DNA of 64,000 nt from Lachnospiraceae bacterium KH1T2 (GTDB lineage Bacteria > Bacillota > Clostridia > Lachnospirales > Lachnospiraceae): contig FOSY01000001.1 of the NCBI GenBank assembly GCA_900114405.1, forward strand, positions 425,278 to 489,277, read 5' to 3'. Every line of letters begins with the position of its first letter. Position 1 is the stretch's first letter. The notes below the pieces were generated by a model that was not told the DNA's origin, did not search any database, and worked only from the letters and a program-made list of their open reading frames with translations. The position numbers and the translations under genes are program-made. Shown one piece after another: positions 8,975-17,240 of the stretch.

Positions 8975-10759
8975 TCACTCGCCTCCCTTTTCATCAAAAT
9001 CACCATTTCCACTATTCTGTGATTCATATACATCACGATAAATAGTGTTGTTTTTAAGGAGGTTTTCGTGTGTATCAAACCCGTCGATCCTTCCGTTATC
9101 CATAACTATGATCCTGTCTGCGCTCTGTACTGACGAAATCCTCTGCGCAATTATGATCTTTGTCATATCCGGAAGTTCTTCCGAAAATCCTGTCCTGATC
9201 TTCAGATCTGTTGCCGTATCGACTGCTGAGGTAGAATCATCCAATATCAATATCTTAGGCTTTTTAAGAAGAGCTCTTGCTATACACAATCTCTGCTTCT
9301 GTCCGCCTGAAACATTGTTGCCGCCCTGCTCGATATGTGTATTATACCCATCGGGCATCCGTGATATAAATTCATCTGCGCAGGCTATCTCGCATGCTTT
9401 CCTGCACTCTTCCTCTGTCGCATTTTCATTTCCCCATCTGAGGTTATCAAGTATAGAACCGCTGAAAAGCTCATTTTTCTGCAAAACTACAGCTACAGCA
9501 TCACGAAGACTATGTATCTCATAATCTCTTACATCTATGCCTCCGACCTTTACTGCACCCTTTGATGCATCATAAAGTCTGCTTATAAGATTTACCAATG
9601 TAGACTTAGAGCTGCCTGTACCGCCAATGATACCAATCGTCTCTCCAGCCTTTATCTCGATATTTATATCATTTAATACAGGTGCGCCTGATTGTCCCGC
9701 ATACATAAAATCTACATGTTCAAATGCAACTCTGCCATCAGCTACGTTTTTCTCTGGATTTTCTTTTTGTTTAAGTACCGGCTCTTCGTCAATAACTTCT
9801 GTTATACGCTTTGCAGATGCCTGCGACATGCTGACCATTACCACTACCATGGCAACCATCATAAGGCTCATAAGTATATTCATGCAATATGCAAGAAGGC
9901 TCATGAGCTGACCTGTCGTAAGCTCTTCAACCACTATCATGTGCGCACCAAGCCAGCTTATCAGCAGGATACAGCTATATACAGCAGCCATCATCACCGG
10001 CATGTTGAGTACGACCGTTTTTTCAGCCTTTATAAACATCCTGTAGATGTTTTCTGTAGCTTTCTTGAACTTATCTTTCTCATAATCTTCACGAACAAAG
10101 GCTTTTACAACACGTATCGCATTAACATTTTCCTGTACGCTTTCATTCAACGCATCATATTTTTCGAAGGTAGCCGTGAAGTACCTTGTCGCTCTCATCA
10201 TAATCATACCCATAAAAGCAGAAAGCACTATGACAGCTATCAGATATATGCTTGCAAGCTTTGGGCTGATGACAAACGCCATTATCATAGCAACTATTAT
10301 TGATGACGGCGCGCGCATAAACATTCGAAGGAGCATCATATAGGCATTCTGAACATTAGTAACGTCTGTCGTGAGCCTTGTTACAAGTCCCGCAGTTGAA
10401 TATTTATCAATATTTTCAAAACTATAACGCTGAATACGTCTGAACATTGCTGCCCTGAGATTTTTTGCAAGACCTGCTGCAGCCTTTGCACCCATTTTTC
10501 CGCCGAGCATGCCTGCCGCAAGTCCGCAAACAGCTGTGATTATCATAAATAATCCTGTCTCATATATCGCATTCAGGTTTCCTGCGCTGACTCCTTTATC
10601 AATTATCACAGACATCAGCAGCGGGATTATCATTTCGCAGATAACCTCAAGTATCATAAATACCGGTGTAAGCAATGACGCCGTCTTAAATTCTTTGACC
10701 TCACCCAAGATTCTTGCCGCAGCAGTTTTTAACGAGATCTTATCATATGATTTTTCCAT
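8975..10759 (-). CDS. ABC exporter half-transporter, degenerate subunit
   Basis: A 594-residue half-transporter with six membrane helices and a C-terminal ATPase. Walker A is GGTGSSKS and the signature VSGGQ is canonical, but Walker B reads LILDDSTS (catalytic Glu replaced by Asp) and the switch His is Gln (IAQRISS). Paired degenerate changes of this kind are established hallmarks of heterodimeric exporters such as BmrCD and TM287/288. It lies 15 bases after folA and 3 bases before its partner, so all are co-transcribed. GAGGTAA precedes the ATG. Confidence 0.9.
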   Translation of the reverse strand: MEKSYDKISLKTAAARILGEVKEFKTASLLTPVFMILEVICEMIIPLLMSVIIDKGVSAGNLNAIYETGLFMIITAVCGLAAGMLGGKMGAKAAAGLAKNLRAAMFRRIQRYSFENIDKYSTAGLVTRLTTDVTNVQNAYMMLLRMFMRAPSSIIVAMIMAFVISPKLASIYLIAVIVLSAFMGMIMMRATRYFTATFEKYDALNESVQENVNAIRVVKAFVREDYEKDKFKKATENIYRMFIKAEKTVVLNMPVMMAAVYSCILLISWLGAHMIVVEELTTGQLMSLLAYCMNILMSLMMVAMVVVMVSMSQASAKRITEVIDEEPVLKQKENPEKNVADGRVAFEHVDFMYAGQSGAPVLNDINIEIKAGETIGIIGGTGSSKSTLVNLISRLYDASKGAVKVGGIDVRDYEIHSLRDAVAVVLQKNELFSGSILDNLRWGNENATEEECRKACEIACADEFISRMPDGYNTHIEQGGNNVSGGQKQRLCIARALLKKPKILILDDSTSAVDTATDLKIRTGFSEELPDMTKIIIAQRISSVQSADRIIVMDNGRIDGFDTHENLLKNNTIYRDVYESQNSGNGDFDEKGGE

Positions 10760-10774
10760 TTTACTGCAGTTACC

Positions 10775-11266
10775 TCAATTCTTCTTGATGTATGTGCAAA
10801 AATGATATATAAGATCAAAGTATGTCTGCTCGTCAGACTCCTCTATCATTTCCCACGCTTCGTCTGCATCAAGGTTCGGAAAATAAGTATCTGCCTCATA
10901 CACCTTATCGATCTTTGTAACAAGTGCTTTGTCACACATACCGATAAGCTGCTTGTATATAGATGCGCCGCCGATAAGATACACATCATCTTTATCATAT
11001 GCACTTATCAGTTTATTGAGTTCATCGATATCATGCACTACCTCTACTCCCTCAGGGGCATAGTCTTTATTTCTGGTAAGCACTATATTTACCCTGTTCG
11101 GAAGCGGCTTTTTTCCCGGAAAGCTTTCAAGTGTTTTTCTTCCCATAACAACAACTTTACCTGTAGTTGTTTCTCTGAAAAATTTCTGGTCTGACGGTAT
11201 CCTTACAAGAAGGTCATTCCTTAAACCGATTCCCCAATTTGCATCTGCTGCTACAATTGCTATCAT
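10775..11266 (-). CDS. folA: Dihydrofolate reductase
   Basis: Reduces dihydrofolate to tetrahydrofolate with NADPH. At 163 residues it has normal family length. Visible are the N-terminal IVAADANWGIG strand and loop, an acidic residue in the substrate site (PSDQKFF), the NADPH-binding GRKT segment and YLIGGASIY. No thymidylate synthase gene adjoins it; instead it sits between a beta-CASP RNase gene (20 bases upstream) and an ABC exporter pair (15 bases downstream). GGAGAAT precedes the ATG. Confidence 0.95.
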   Translation of the reverse strand: MIAIVAADANWGIGLRNDLLVRIPSDQKFFRETTTGKVVVMGRKTLESFPGKKPLPNRVNIVLTRNKDYAPEGVEVVHDIDELNKLISAYDKDDVYLIGGASIYKQLIGMCDKALVTKIDKVYEADTYFPNLDADEAWEMIEESDEQTYFDLIYHFCTYIKKN

Positions 11267-11287
11267 TTTTCAATTCTCCTACTATAT

Positions 11288-12895
11288 TTATTTTTCCCAC
11301 TTATCGCAAAGTGATGATATCTGATCCGCAAAGCGGGCAATATCCTTATTTGCCCAATGCTCAGCCCTATGTATAAGTGCCATGAGACGCTCTCCTGCCA
11401 CAAGAAGTCTGCCAAATACCGTATTGACTGTCTTCTGTGCCTTCTTTCTCTTAGCCGCAGGCATAGCCTTGGCCTCATACTCAAATATTCCCCTTAAAAG
11501 GTCGTATCTTGTACCGCTAAATGGTGCATATGCCTCCACGCCAAACTCATCCCGAAGACTTTGGGCGAATATCTCAGTGACTTTGTCTTCCCCATGAACT
11601 ACAAAAACCTGCTCCGGTTTTTTCTTAAAGCCTCTCATCCAATTCAGAAGTCCATTCTTATCAGCATGTCCTGAAAGACCTGTCATCTGTCTGATTTCAG
11701 CTCTTACGCCGATTTCTTCACCAAAAAGCTTTACTTCATCAGCTCCTTCGACCAAAACTCTTCCCAAAGTTCCTACGGCCTGATATCCGACAAAAAGTAT
11801 AGTACATTCATCTCTCCAAAGATTATGCTTAAGATGATGTCTTATCCTTCCTGCATCACACATTCCGGCTGCTGAAATAATAACTTTAGGTGTTTCATCG
11901 AAGTTTATCGCTCTCGACTCTTCAGGAGTTATCGCAAGCTTTAAGCCATGGAACGAAATAGGATTAACTCCTTTCCGTATGAGTTCCATAGCCTCTTCAT
12001 CAAAACAGTTTAATGAATTTTTATTAAAAATCTGTGTAGCCTCCACAGCTAATGGCGAATCCACGTATACAGGGAAATCTCCATGTCCCGAAATCAGCTC
12101 TCTCGCCTTTATCTCTCTGATGAAATACAGAAGTTCCTGAGTTCTTCCTACCGCAAATGAAGGAATTACCACATTTCCGCCTCTGTCAAATGTGCGTTGG
12201 ATAACTTCCGTAAGCTCACTAACGTAATCGTATTTCTGCACAGGATGCAGCCTGTCGCCATAGGTTGACTCGATCACACAATAGTCCGCCTCATCTATGA
12301 CTGCCGGGTCTTTCAATATTGGCTGATTCATATTTCCGATATCTCCGGAAAAAACGATTTTCCTCGTTATGCCTTCTTCTGTCAGCCATATTTCTATCGC
12401 AGCAGAGCCAAGCAGATGTCCGACATCTGTGAAACGTACACGGATTCCTTCTGCAACCTCAACTATTTCGCCATACTCTACCTGAGTCAGAAGTTTTATC
12501 GCAAGGTCTGCGTCTTCCATTGTATACAGAGGCACATACTCCGGTGTATCTTTCTGACGCCTTCCCTTGCGGTTTCTCCACTCAGCTTCAAACATCTGAA
12601 TATGCGCACTGTCTCTGAGCATGATATCCACAAGCTCAGCTGTCGCCACAGTAGCATATATACGTCCTCTGAAGCCTTTCTGTGCCAAAAGTGGCAAAAG
12701 CCCCGAATGATCGATATGTGCATGTGTCAGAAATACATAGTCAATTTCTGCTGCAGCGACAGGCAGTTCTGCATTTTCAAACAGATTTTGTCCCTGCTCC
12801 ATACCGTAATCCACAAGCATGTGTTTCCCGCCTGCTTCAATGTAATGACAACTGCCTGTTACTTCATGATCTGCTCCGATAAAAGTAAGCTTCAT
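11288..12895 (-). CDS. Metallo-beta-lactamase/beta-CASP RNase-like hydrolase
   Basis: A 535-residue protein of the CPSF73/YsbB-like bacterial family: a metallo-beta-lactamase domain with the zinc-binding HAHIDH motif, further ligands in DVGHLLG and SGDIG, an internal beta-CASP domain and a C-terminal RMMBL segment (LSGHAD, FVVHGE). It is expected to be a zinc-dependent RNA nuclease, but the substrate is unknown. The upstream in-frame start is a GTG; AAGGAG lies 8 bases before the ATG three codons in, so that ATG is chosen. It is the first gene of the operon with folA and the ABC exporter. Confidence 0.8.
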   Translation of the reverse strand: MKLTFIGADHEVTGSCHYIEAGGKHMLVDYGMEQGQNLFENAELPVAAAEIDYVFLTHAHIDHSGLLPLLAQKGFRGRIYATVATAELVDIMLRDSAHIQMFEAEWRNRKGRRQKDTPEYVPLYTMEDADLAIKLLTQVEYGEIVEVAEGIRVRFTDVGHLLGSAAIEIWLTEEGITRKIVFSGDIGNMNQPILKDPAVIDEADYCVIESTYGDRLHPVQKYDYVSELTEVIQRTFDRGGNVVIPSFAVGRTQELLYFIREIKARELISGHGDFPVYVDSPLAVEATQIFNKNSLNCFDEEAMELIRKGVNPISFHGLKLAITPEESRAINFDETPKVIISAAGMCDAGRIRHHLKHNLWRDECTILFVGYQAVGTLGRVLVEGADEVKLFGEEIGVRAEIRQMTGLSGHADKNGLLNWMRGFKKKPEQVFVVHGEDKVTEIFAQSLRDEFGVEAYAPFSGTRYDLLRGIFEYEAKAMPAAKRKKAQKTVNTVFGRLLVAGERLMALIHRAEHWANKDIARFADQISSLCDKWEK

Positions 12896-12923
12896 AGTCT
12901 CCACTCCTTTTTATCACACCAAT

Positions 12924-12958
12924 CTTAAGTTACGCTTAAGTATCGTCCAACTAGTATA
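12924..12958 (-). promoter_or_regulatory. Promoter -10 and possible CTTAAG operator before the beta-CASP gene
   Basis: A TATACT -10 (minus strand, 12953-12958) is followed in the transcript by two CTTAAG palindromes (12924-12929, 12935-12940) separated by five bases, just before the ribosome binding site. The -35 is poor. The paired palindromes may be a repressor site or an RNA hairpin. Confidence 0.35.
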
Positions 12959-13033
12959 ACGCGAGCTTTGAGCTCTATAATACAATTTTATCATTTACAC
13001 ATATTACATATGGAATTTAATTTAATACAGGCT

Positions 13034-14422
13034 TCACCACTGAGCTGTAACTCTAAGCCCCTTTGGATAATGATTCTTTATAAGTCTTCCATCACTCTTT
13101 CCCCAGCCGATCGCATAGCCATCACAAAGTATAAGCGTCCAGCCCTTCGGTGCAGCGATGCTCAAAGTCTGCCCATTTAAGAACTGACGTATCTCGTCTG
13201 ACTCTGAGTCAAAATTAATGCTTCTCTCCACTTCATCAGCAGTAAGCACAAGTGCCAAAGCATGTGAAGGCTCAAATCTGTTCTTCTTTACTGTCCCAAG
13301 ATGAAGTCCTGTTCTGAGCACTTTCAGGTGGTCCAGTCCCGGCATACCTTCCGGCATCCTATAAAGCTGCTCTCCGAAGCCATAAAACCTGTCCTTTATC
13401 TCAACTTTCAGATTTTCTTTTGCAAACTCCATGAAGCTTTCAGACATTTTTTTAGGTGCTTCTGCTGCCAAACCATTTCTAGAGATCCTGACAACATTAG
13501 CTTCTCTGTCGCCTTCCCTGTCAAACACAGCAAGGTAATGACCTTCTCCCTTAAGTTCATGCGGCCAAAGCCTTATAGTCTTTTCTATGCCATCAGCAGG
13601 TTCATCGGTCCACTCTCCTCTTCCGCCTGACATTCCCTCATATTTATTTGCCGGCGCAACATGAAAATCCTCATGGCGTTTCATAAATCGGCTGACGCTT
13701 CCTTCATCCTCTGCCGGTGCAAAAGTACATGTAGAGTATACTATACGTCCACCTGGAACAAGCATGCGCGCTGCACAGTCCAGTATCTCATCCTGCCTTT
13801 GTGCACACATTTCTACATTTTCAAGACTCCACTCTTCTAAAGCTTCCGGATTTTTCCTAAACATTCCTTCTCCGGAGCAAGGTGAATCTACAAGTATCTT
13901 ATCGAAATAGCCCTCAAAAATATCTGCTAATTTCTGTGGAGTTTCTGATGTGACAAGGCAGTTCTTAACTCCCATTCTCTCAATATTCAGCGAAAGGATC
14001 TTGGCTCTTCCGGGATTTATCTCATTTGCAACAAGGAACCCCTCTCCCTTCATCTTTCCTGCGATCTGCGTTGTTTTTCCTCCCGGTGCAGCACACAGAT
14101 CAAGTATTTTCTCTCCGGGTTTTACATCGAGATATTCCACCGGTGCCATAGCGCTTGGCTCCTGAATATAATACACACCCGCTTCATGATATGGATGCTT
14201 GCCCGGAAGGTCGGAATCACTGTAATAAAACCCATTTGAGCACCATGCTACAGGCTCCAGATGAAACAATGCATCCTGTGGGAATATCCCTCCTCGCTTT
14301 AGCGGATTAACTCTAAGTGCTTGAAAACGTTCAAAATCATAACTTTTTTCAAAATTTGCATAATCATCTCCAAGCATTGATTTCATGCGATTCTGGAAAC
14401 TCTCTGGTAACGAAATAGGCAT
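13034..14422 (-). CDS. NOP2/Sun (RsmB/RsmF-type) rRNA cytosine-C5 methyltransferase
   Basis: A SAM-dependent m5C methyltransferase of 462 residues. The SAM-binding motif LDLCAAPGGKT, the catalytic-cysteine motif DSPCSGEGMF and the second conserved cysteine in YSTCTF are visible. The long C-terminal extension (from about 300) ending in a PUA-like region is typical of RsmF-type enzymes, which methylate 16S or 23S rRNA. AGGAGGT precedes the ATG. It is transcribed alone, divergently from the CarD-like gene, with no clear terminator in the 130 bases downstream. Confidence 0.9.
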   Translation of the reverse strand: MPISLPESFQNRMKSMLGDDYANFEKSYDFERFQALRVNPLKRGGIFPQDALFHLEPVAWCSNGFYYSDSDLPGKHPYHEAGVYYIQEPSAMAPVEYLDVKPGEKILDLCAAPGGKTTQIAGKMKGEGFLVANEINPGRAKILSLNIERMGVKNCLVTSETPQKLADIFEGYFDKILVDSPCSGEGMFRKNPEALEEWSLENVEMCAQRQDEILDCAARMLVPGGRIVYSTCTFAPAEDEGSVSRFMKRHEDFHVAPANKYEGMSGGRGEWTDEPADGIEKTIRLWPHELKGEGHYLAVFDREGDREANVVRISRNGLAAEAPKKMSESFMEFAKENLKVEIKDRFYGFGEQLYRMPEGMPGLDHLKVLRTGLHLGTVKKNRFEPSHALALVLTADEVERSINFDSESDEIRQFLNGQTLSIAAPKGWTLILCDGYAIGWGKSDGRLIKNHYPKGLRVTAQW

Positions 14423-14484
14423 TTTTACCTCCTGATTTGTATAGACAATTAGTAATTTTTGCTCTTACGTATGTACAATTTTTG

Positions 14485-14493
14485 TGCTACAAT
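14485..14493 (+). promoter_or_regulatory. Extended -10 promoter of the CarD-like gene
   Basis: TGCTACAAT is an extended -10 (TGnTACAAT). No convincing -35 lies at the expected distance. Transcription would start near 14500, immediately before the first leader hairpin. Confidence 0.5.
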
Positions 14494-14500
14494 TATGTTA

Positions 14501-14591
14501 GCGTGCGGATTCGTCCGCAATCAACTGACTTTGGTATTTTGCCATTTCCCCTTGCAAAATACAGCGCCTGAAAGCAGGCAGAAAGGATAAA
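14501..14591 (+). promoter_or_regulatory. Structured 5' leader RNA of the CarD-like gene (three hairpins)
   Basis: Three perfect hairpins occur back to back in about 80 bases. The first is a 6-bp stem with a TTCG tetraloop at 14504-14519, at the predicted 5' end. The second is a 9-bp stem at 14534-14542/14554-14562 with an 11-base pyrimidine-rich loop. The third is a 5-bp stem at 14566-14570/14575-14579, ending two bases before the GAAAGG ribosome binding site (14581-14586). The CCTT in the second loop (14550-14553) could pair with AAGG of the ribosome binding site. No known riboswitch was recognised. Confidence 0.6.
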
Positions 14592-15095
14592 ATGTTTAAA
14601 ACCGGTGATTATGTTGTTCACAAAAACGATGGACTTTGTGTCATAACAGATATATCAACTCTTGATATACCGGATTGTGACAAAACTAAAAAATATTATT
14701 TCCTGACCCCTAAGGATTGTCCATCAAGCAGAATTTATGTAGCTGTTGGAAGCGGTGATTCATCACTTCGCACTCCTATCAGTGAAAGCGATGCTCTTGC
14801 TCTCATCGACTCTATCCCTGAGCTCGACGAAATAACCGTTGAGAACGAGAAACAGCGTCAGCATGCATATTCTCAAGCACTCGTGCAAAATAACTGTGTA
14901 GAGCTTTTCCGTCTTATCAAGACAACTTCTGAGCGCAAAAGAGAAAGAGTACGTAAGGGCAGAAGCGCCACAACCGTAGACGAACACTTTCTGAAATCAG
15001 CTCGTCATGCATTATACAGTGAACTTTCCTACGCACTTGGTGTCGACGAAGACAACATGACGGAATTTATAGATGCCCGAATACATTTAGATTGA
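14592..15095 (+). CDS. CarD/CdnL-family transcription regulator
   Basis: At 167 residues it has the usual length for CarD-like proteins. The N-terminal RNA-polymerase-interacting (Tudor-like) domain is visible as FKTGDYVVHKNDGLCVI and the following beta strands, with a helical C-terminal domain from about residue 60. In other bacteria the family binds the RNA polymerase beta subunit and stabilises open promoter complexes, especially at rRNA promoters; the targets here are unknown. It is a single-gene unit with a structured leader and a strong terminator shared with the convergent minE. Confidence 0.85.
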   Translation: MFKTGDYVVHKNDGLCVITDISTLDIPDCDKTKKYYFLTPKDCPSSRIYVAVGSGDSSLRTPISESDALALIDSIPELDEITVENEKQRQHAYSQALVQNNCVELFRLIKTTSERKRERVRKGRSATTVDEHFLKSARHALYSELSYALGVDEDNMTEFIDARIHLD

Positions 15096-15112
15096 TCATT
15101 TAAAAATTTTCA

Positions 15113-15146
15113 GCAGGCGGCACATTTTAACATGCCGCCTGCTTTT
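15113..15146. terminator. Intrinsic terminator between the CarD-like gene and minE
   Basis: A perfect GC-rich 10-bp stem (15113-15122 with 15133-15142) has a 10-base loop and is followed by TTTT on the plus strand. It is located 18 bases after the CarD stop and 12 bases from the minE stop, so it may serve both convergent transcripts. Confidence 0.9.
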
Positions 15147-15153
15147 CGTTTGC

Positions 15154-15429
15154 TTAATCCGTATGACGCATAGAGCGAATTGGAATATTTGCATAAAGAG
15201 CCGGTCCTGTCTCACTTGACTCCCCATCTGCTTCCATCTGCGTAATCTTTATGTCTAAGCCTGACTGGTCGATCTCAACATACTTCTGCAGCACATTGAT
15301 AATGTCATTCTTGATCTTCTCCATAACTTCAGGAGAGCAACTGGCACGATCGGAAACCAGCACAAGTTTAAGTCTGTCTTTTGCTATATCACTTGATGTC
15401 TTCTTCTTAAAAAAATCAACTAATCTCAT
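15154..15429 (-). CDS. minE: MinE, cell division topological specificity factor
   Basis: Stimulates the MinD ATPase and drives pole-to-pole Min oscillation. The 91-residue protein starts with the amphipathic membrane-targeting stretch MRLVDFFKKK and contains the AKDRLKLVLVSDR segment that contacts MinD. AAGGGG lies at the right distance before the ATG; a TTG five codons upstream lies too close to the minD stop to have its own site. It is the third gene of minCDE, 18 bases after minD. Confidence 0.95.
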   Translation of the reverse strand: MRLVDFFKKKTSSDIAKDRLKLVLVSDRASCSPEVMEKIKNDIINVLQKYVEIDQSGLDIKITQMEADGESSETGPALYANIPIRSMRHTD

Positions 15430-15447
15430 GACTGTCCCCTTCAAATA

Positions 15448-16236
15448 TTATTTGCCAAACAGGCTACCGATTTTAGAAAGGATTCCTTTCTTAGAATCAA
15501 GATCCAGATATGGAACTTCTTCCCCCATGATCCTGCGGCATATATTCATATATGATGTTCCAACAATAGAACCATCACCTGCAAGCGGTGAGCCTGTATT
15601 TGTTGCAACAACGATCTTTTCATCATATGGCACAACGCCTATGAGGTCAATAGAAAGTACTTCAACAACATCCTCTGCTGTCATCATGTTTCCATGCTTA
15701 ACCATCTCAACATTAAGTCTGTTGACAATAAGGCGATTATCCTTGATACCATGTGCCTCAAGGAGTCCAATGATCCTGTCAGCATCTCTTACAGCTGAAA
15801 CTTCAGGAGTTGTAACTACAAGCGCCCTGTCGGCAGCTGCGATAGCATTCATAAATCCCTGCTCGATTCCGGCAGGACAGTCTAAGATGATATAATCAAA
15901 ATCCTTACGAAGTTCACTTACAAGTGCTCGCATTTCTTCCGGTGTGACAGCTGATTTATCTCTTGTCTGTGCAGCAGGAAGAAGATACAGACCGTCTGAC
16001 TTCTTGTCCTTGATCATCGCCTGCTCCGGCTTGCAGTTTCCTTCAATAACATCCACCAGATTATACACGATCCTGTTTTCAAGTCCAAGAACTACATCAA
16101 GGTTTCTAAGGCCTATGTCTGTGTCTACCAAAACTACTTTTTTATTGAGCTTTGCAAGCCCTGTACCAATATTGGCCGTGGTTGTAGTCTTGCCGACACC
16201 GCCCTTTCCCGATGTAACAACTATTACTTCACTCAT
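15448..16236 (-). CDS. minD: MinD, septum-site-determining ATPase
   Basis: A membrane-associated P-loop ATPase that recruits MinC and MinE. It has the deviant Walker A KGGVGKTT (residues 11-18), a switch segment with DTDIGLRNLD and the DCPAGIE motif. The C-terminal KKGILSKIGSLFGK forms the amphipathic membrane-targeting helix. The upstream start in the same frame lacks a ribosome binding site, whereas GGAGGAAAGGG precedes the chosen ATG. The start overlaps the end of minC by 8 bases, consistent with translational coupling. Confidence 0.97.
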   Translation of the reverse strand: MSEVIVVTSGKGGVGKTTTTANIGTGLAKLNKKVVLVDTDIGLRNLDVVLGLENRIVYNLVDVIEGNCKPEQAMIKDKKSDGLYLLPAAQTRDKSAVTPEEMRALVSELRKDFDYIILDCPAGIEQGFMNAIAAADRALVVTTPEVSAVRDADRIIGLLEAHGIKDNRLIVNRLNVEMVKHGNMMTAEDVVEVLSIDLIGVVPYDEKIVVATNTGSPLAGDGSIVGTSYMNICRRIMGEEVPYLDLDSKKGILSKIGSLFGK

Positions 16237-17053
16237 TTTCCCTTTCCTCCGTTCCGGCAAATTTCAGGAACTCTGCACTCCCCAAAAATGCTCTGTCATA
16301 TTTTTTTATGACTATATGTCCATTTGATATAATAGCAACTTCAGGCCCATTTTCCTCTCCGACATTTCTATTGAAAATCGAGCGCTTCTTCAATCGAAGA
16401 TCCTGATCCTCCGAAATAGCCAATGAATCTGAAATCCTAACCTGAAGCGGATCAAGATGAAGTGCCATCACAAATGCTCTGTCATCTCCCATTGCACCTG
16501 CATTGGCATTCCCAAGAAGGCTTCCAAGGACAAAAATACTTCCTCCAGATGTTACCTCTGCCCCACGCTTTACATCTCCCATGATTATCAGAGATGTCTT
16601 AGCCTCGTATTTGGTTCCGCTTCTTAAATTTCCAATATATATCTCTGCTGTATTACTGCCGAGCATACCCCCTTGCTCAAGTGCAGCCGTAAGTGCAGCA
16701 TTTTCTTTTTTCAGTCTGCCGATCTGCTTTTCTGCATCTGCAGCATTTACTGCCTCAGCGCCATTCTTTATCATGGCATCGGTAAACTTCTTTTCAAGAA
16801 GCTCATCATTTACAAATACAGCTCCGATCTTAAGAGAAGTATTTGCTTCAATAGTTTCAACAATTCTTACTGCTTCTGCTTCACTGACTTTACGTCCCTC
16901 AATTGAAAGCGCCATTCCGGCATTTCCAAAAAATGAAGAAGCAGCACTAAACTTTTCCCTTATCAAGGGCAAAAGCTCGTTAAAATCCATACTACTGTCA
17001 AGTTTTAAGACTATTCCTGACTTAACACCTTTAATAGCTACAGGCTGGCTCAT
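16229..17053 (-). CDS. minC: MinC, septum-site inhibitor of FtsZ
   Basis: Inhibits FtsZ polymerisation away from midcell together with MinD. At 274 residues it is slightly long. It has an N-terminal FtsZ-inhibiting domain (to about 105), a linker (about 110-135) and a C-terminal beta-helix domain with GDVKRGAEVTSGGSIFVLG and LHLDPLQVRI, which dimerises and binds MinD. AAGGAAGT precedes the ATG. It is the first gene of the min operon. Confidence 0.95.
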   Translation of the reverse strand: MSQPVAIKGVKSGIVLKLDSSMDFNELLPLIREKFSAASSFFGNAGMALSIEGRKVSEAEAVRIVETIEANTSLKIGAVFVNDELLEKKFTDAMIKNGAEAVNAADAEKQIGRLKKENAALTAALEQGGMLGSNTAEIYIGNLRSGTKYEAKTSLIIMGDVKRGAEVTSGGSIFVLGSLLGNANAGAMGDDRAFVMALHLDPLQVRISDSLAISEDQDLRLKKRSIFNRNVGEENGPEVAIISNGHIVIKKYDRAFLGSAEFLKFAGTEERENE

Positions 17054-17095
17054 ACTTCCTTCATCTATCCCCCGTTTCTCCTAATATTTGCACTT

Positions 17096-17101
17096 ATTAT
17101 A
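17096..17101 (-). promoter_or_regulatory. -10 element of the minCDE promoter
   Basis: A perfect TATAAT on the minus strand 43 bases before the minC start. The -35 region is not consensus, so the call rests mainly on the -10 box. Confidence 0.45.
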
Positions 17102-17136
17102 ATACATCATAACATGGATTTTTGAAAGAGTGAATG

Positions 17137-17183
17137 AAAAAAAGCCCGCGCTTATATCCAAATGAATATCAAGCGCAGGCTTT
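17137..17183 (-). terminator. Intrinsic terminator of the ABC importer operon
   Basis: A long imperfect hairpin (17141-17183) with AAAGCCCGCGCTT pairing to AAGCGCAGGCTTT (one mismatch) is followed on the minus strand by seven Ts. It lies downstream of the importer ATPase gene and upstream of the minCDE promoter. The rest of the roughly 190-base gap shows nothing else. Confidence 0.85.
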
Positions 17184-17240
17184 TGCAGCATTTTCTATTG
17201 TAAACGTCAGCTAAAAATGCCACTTACTATATTGATCTCA

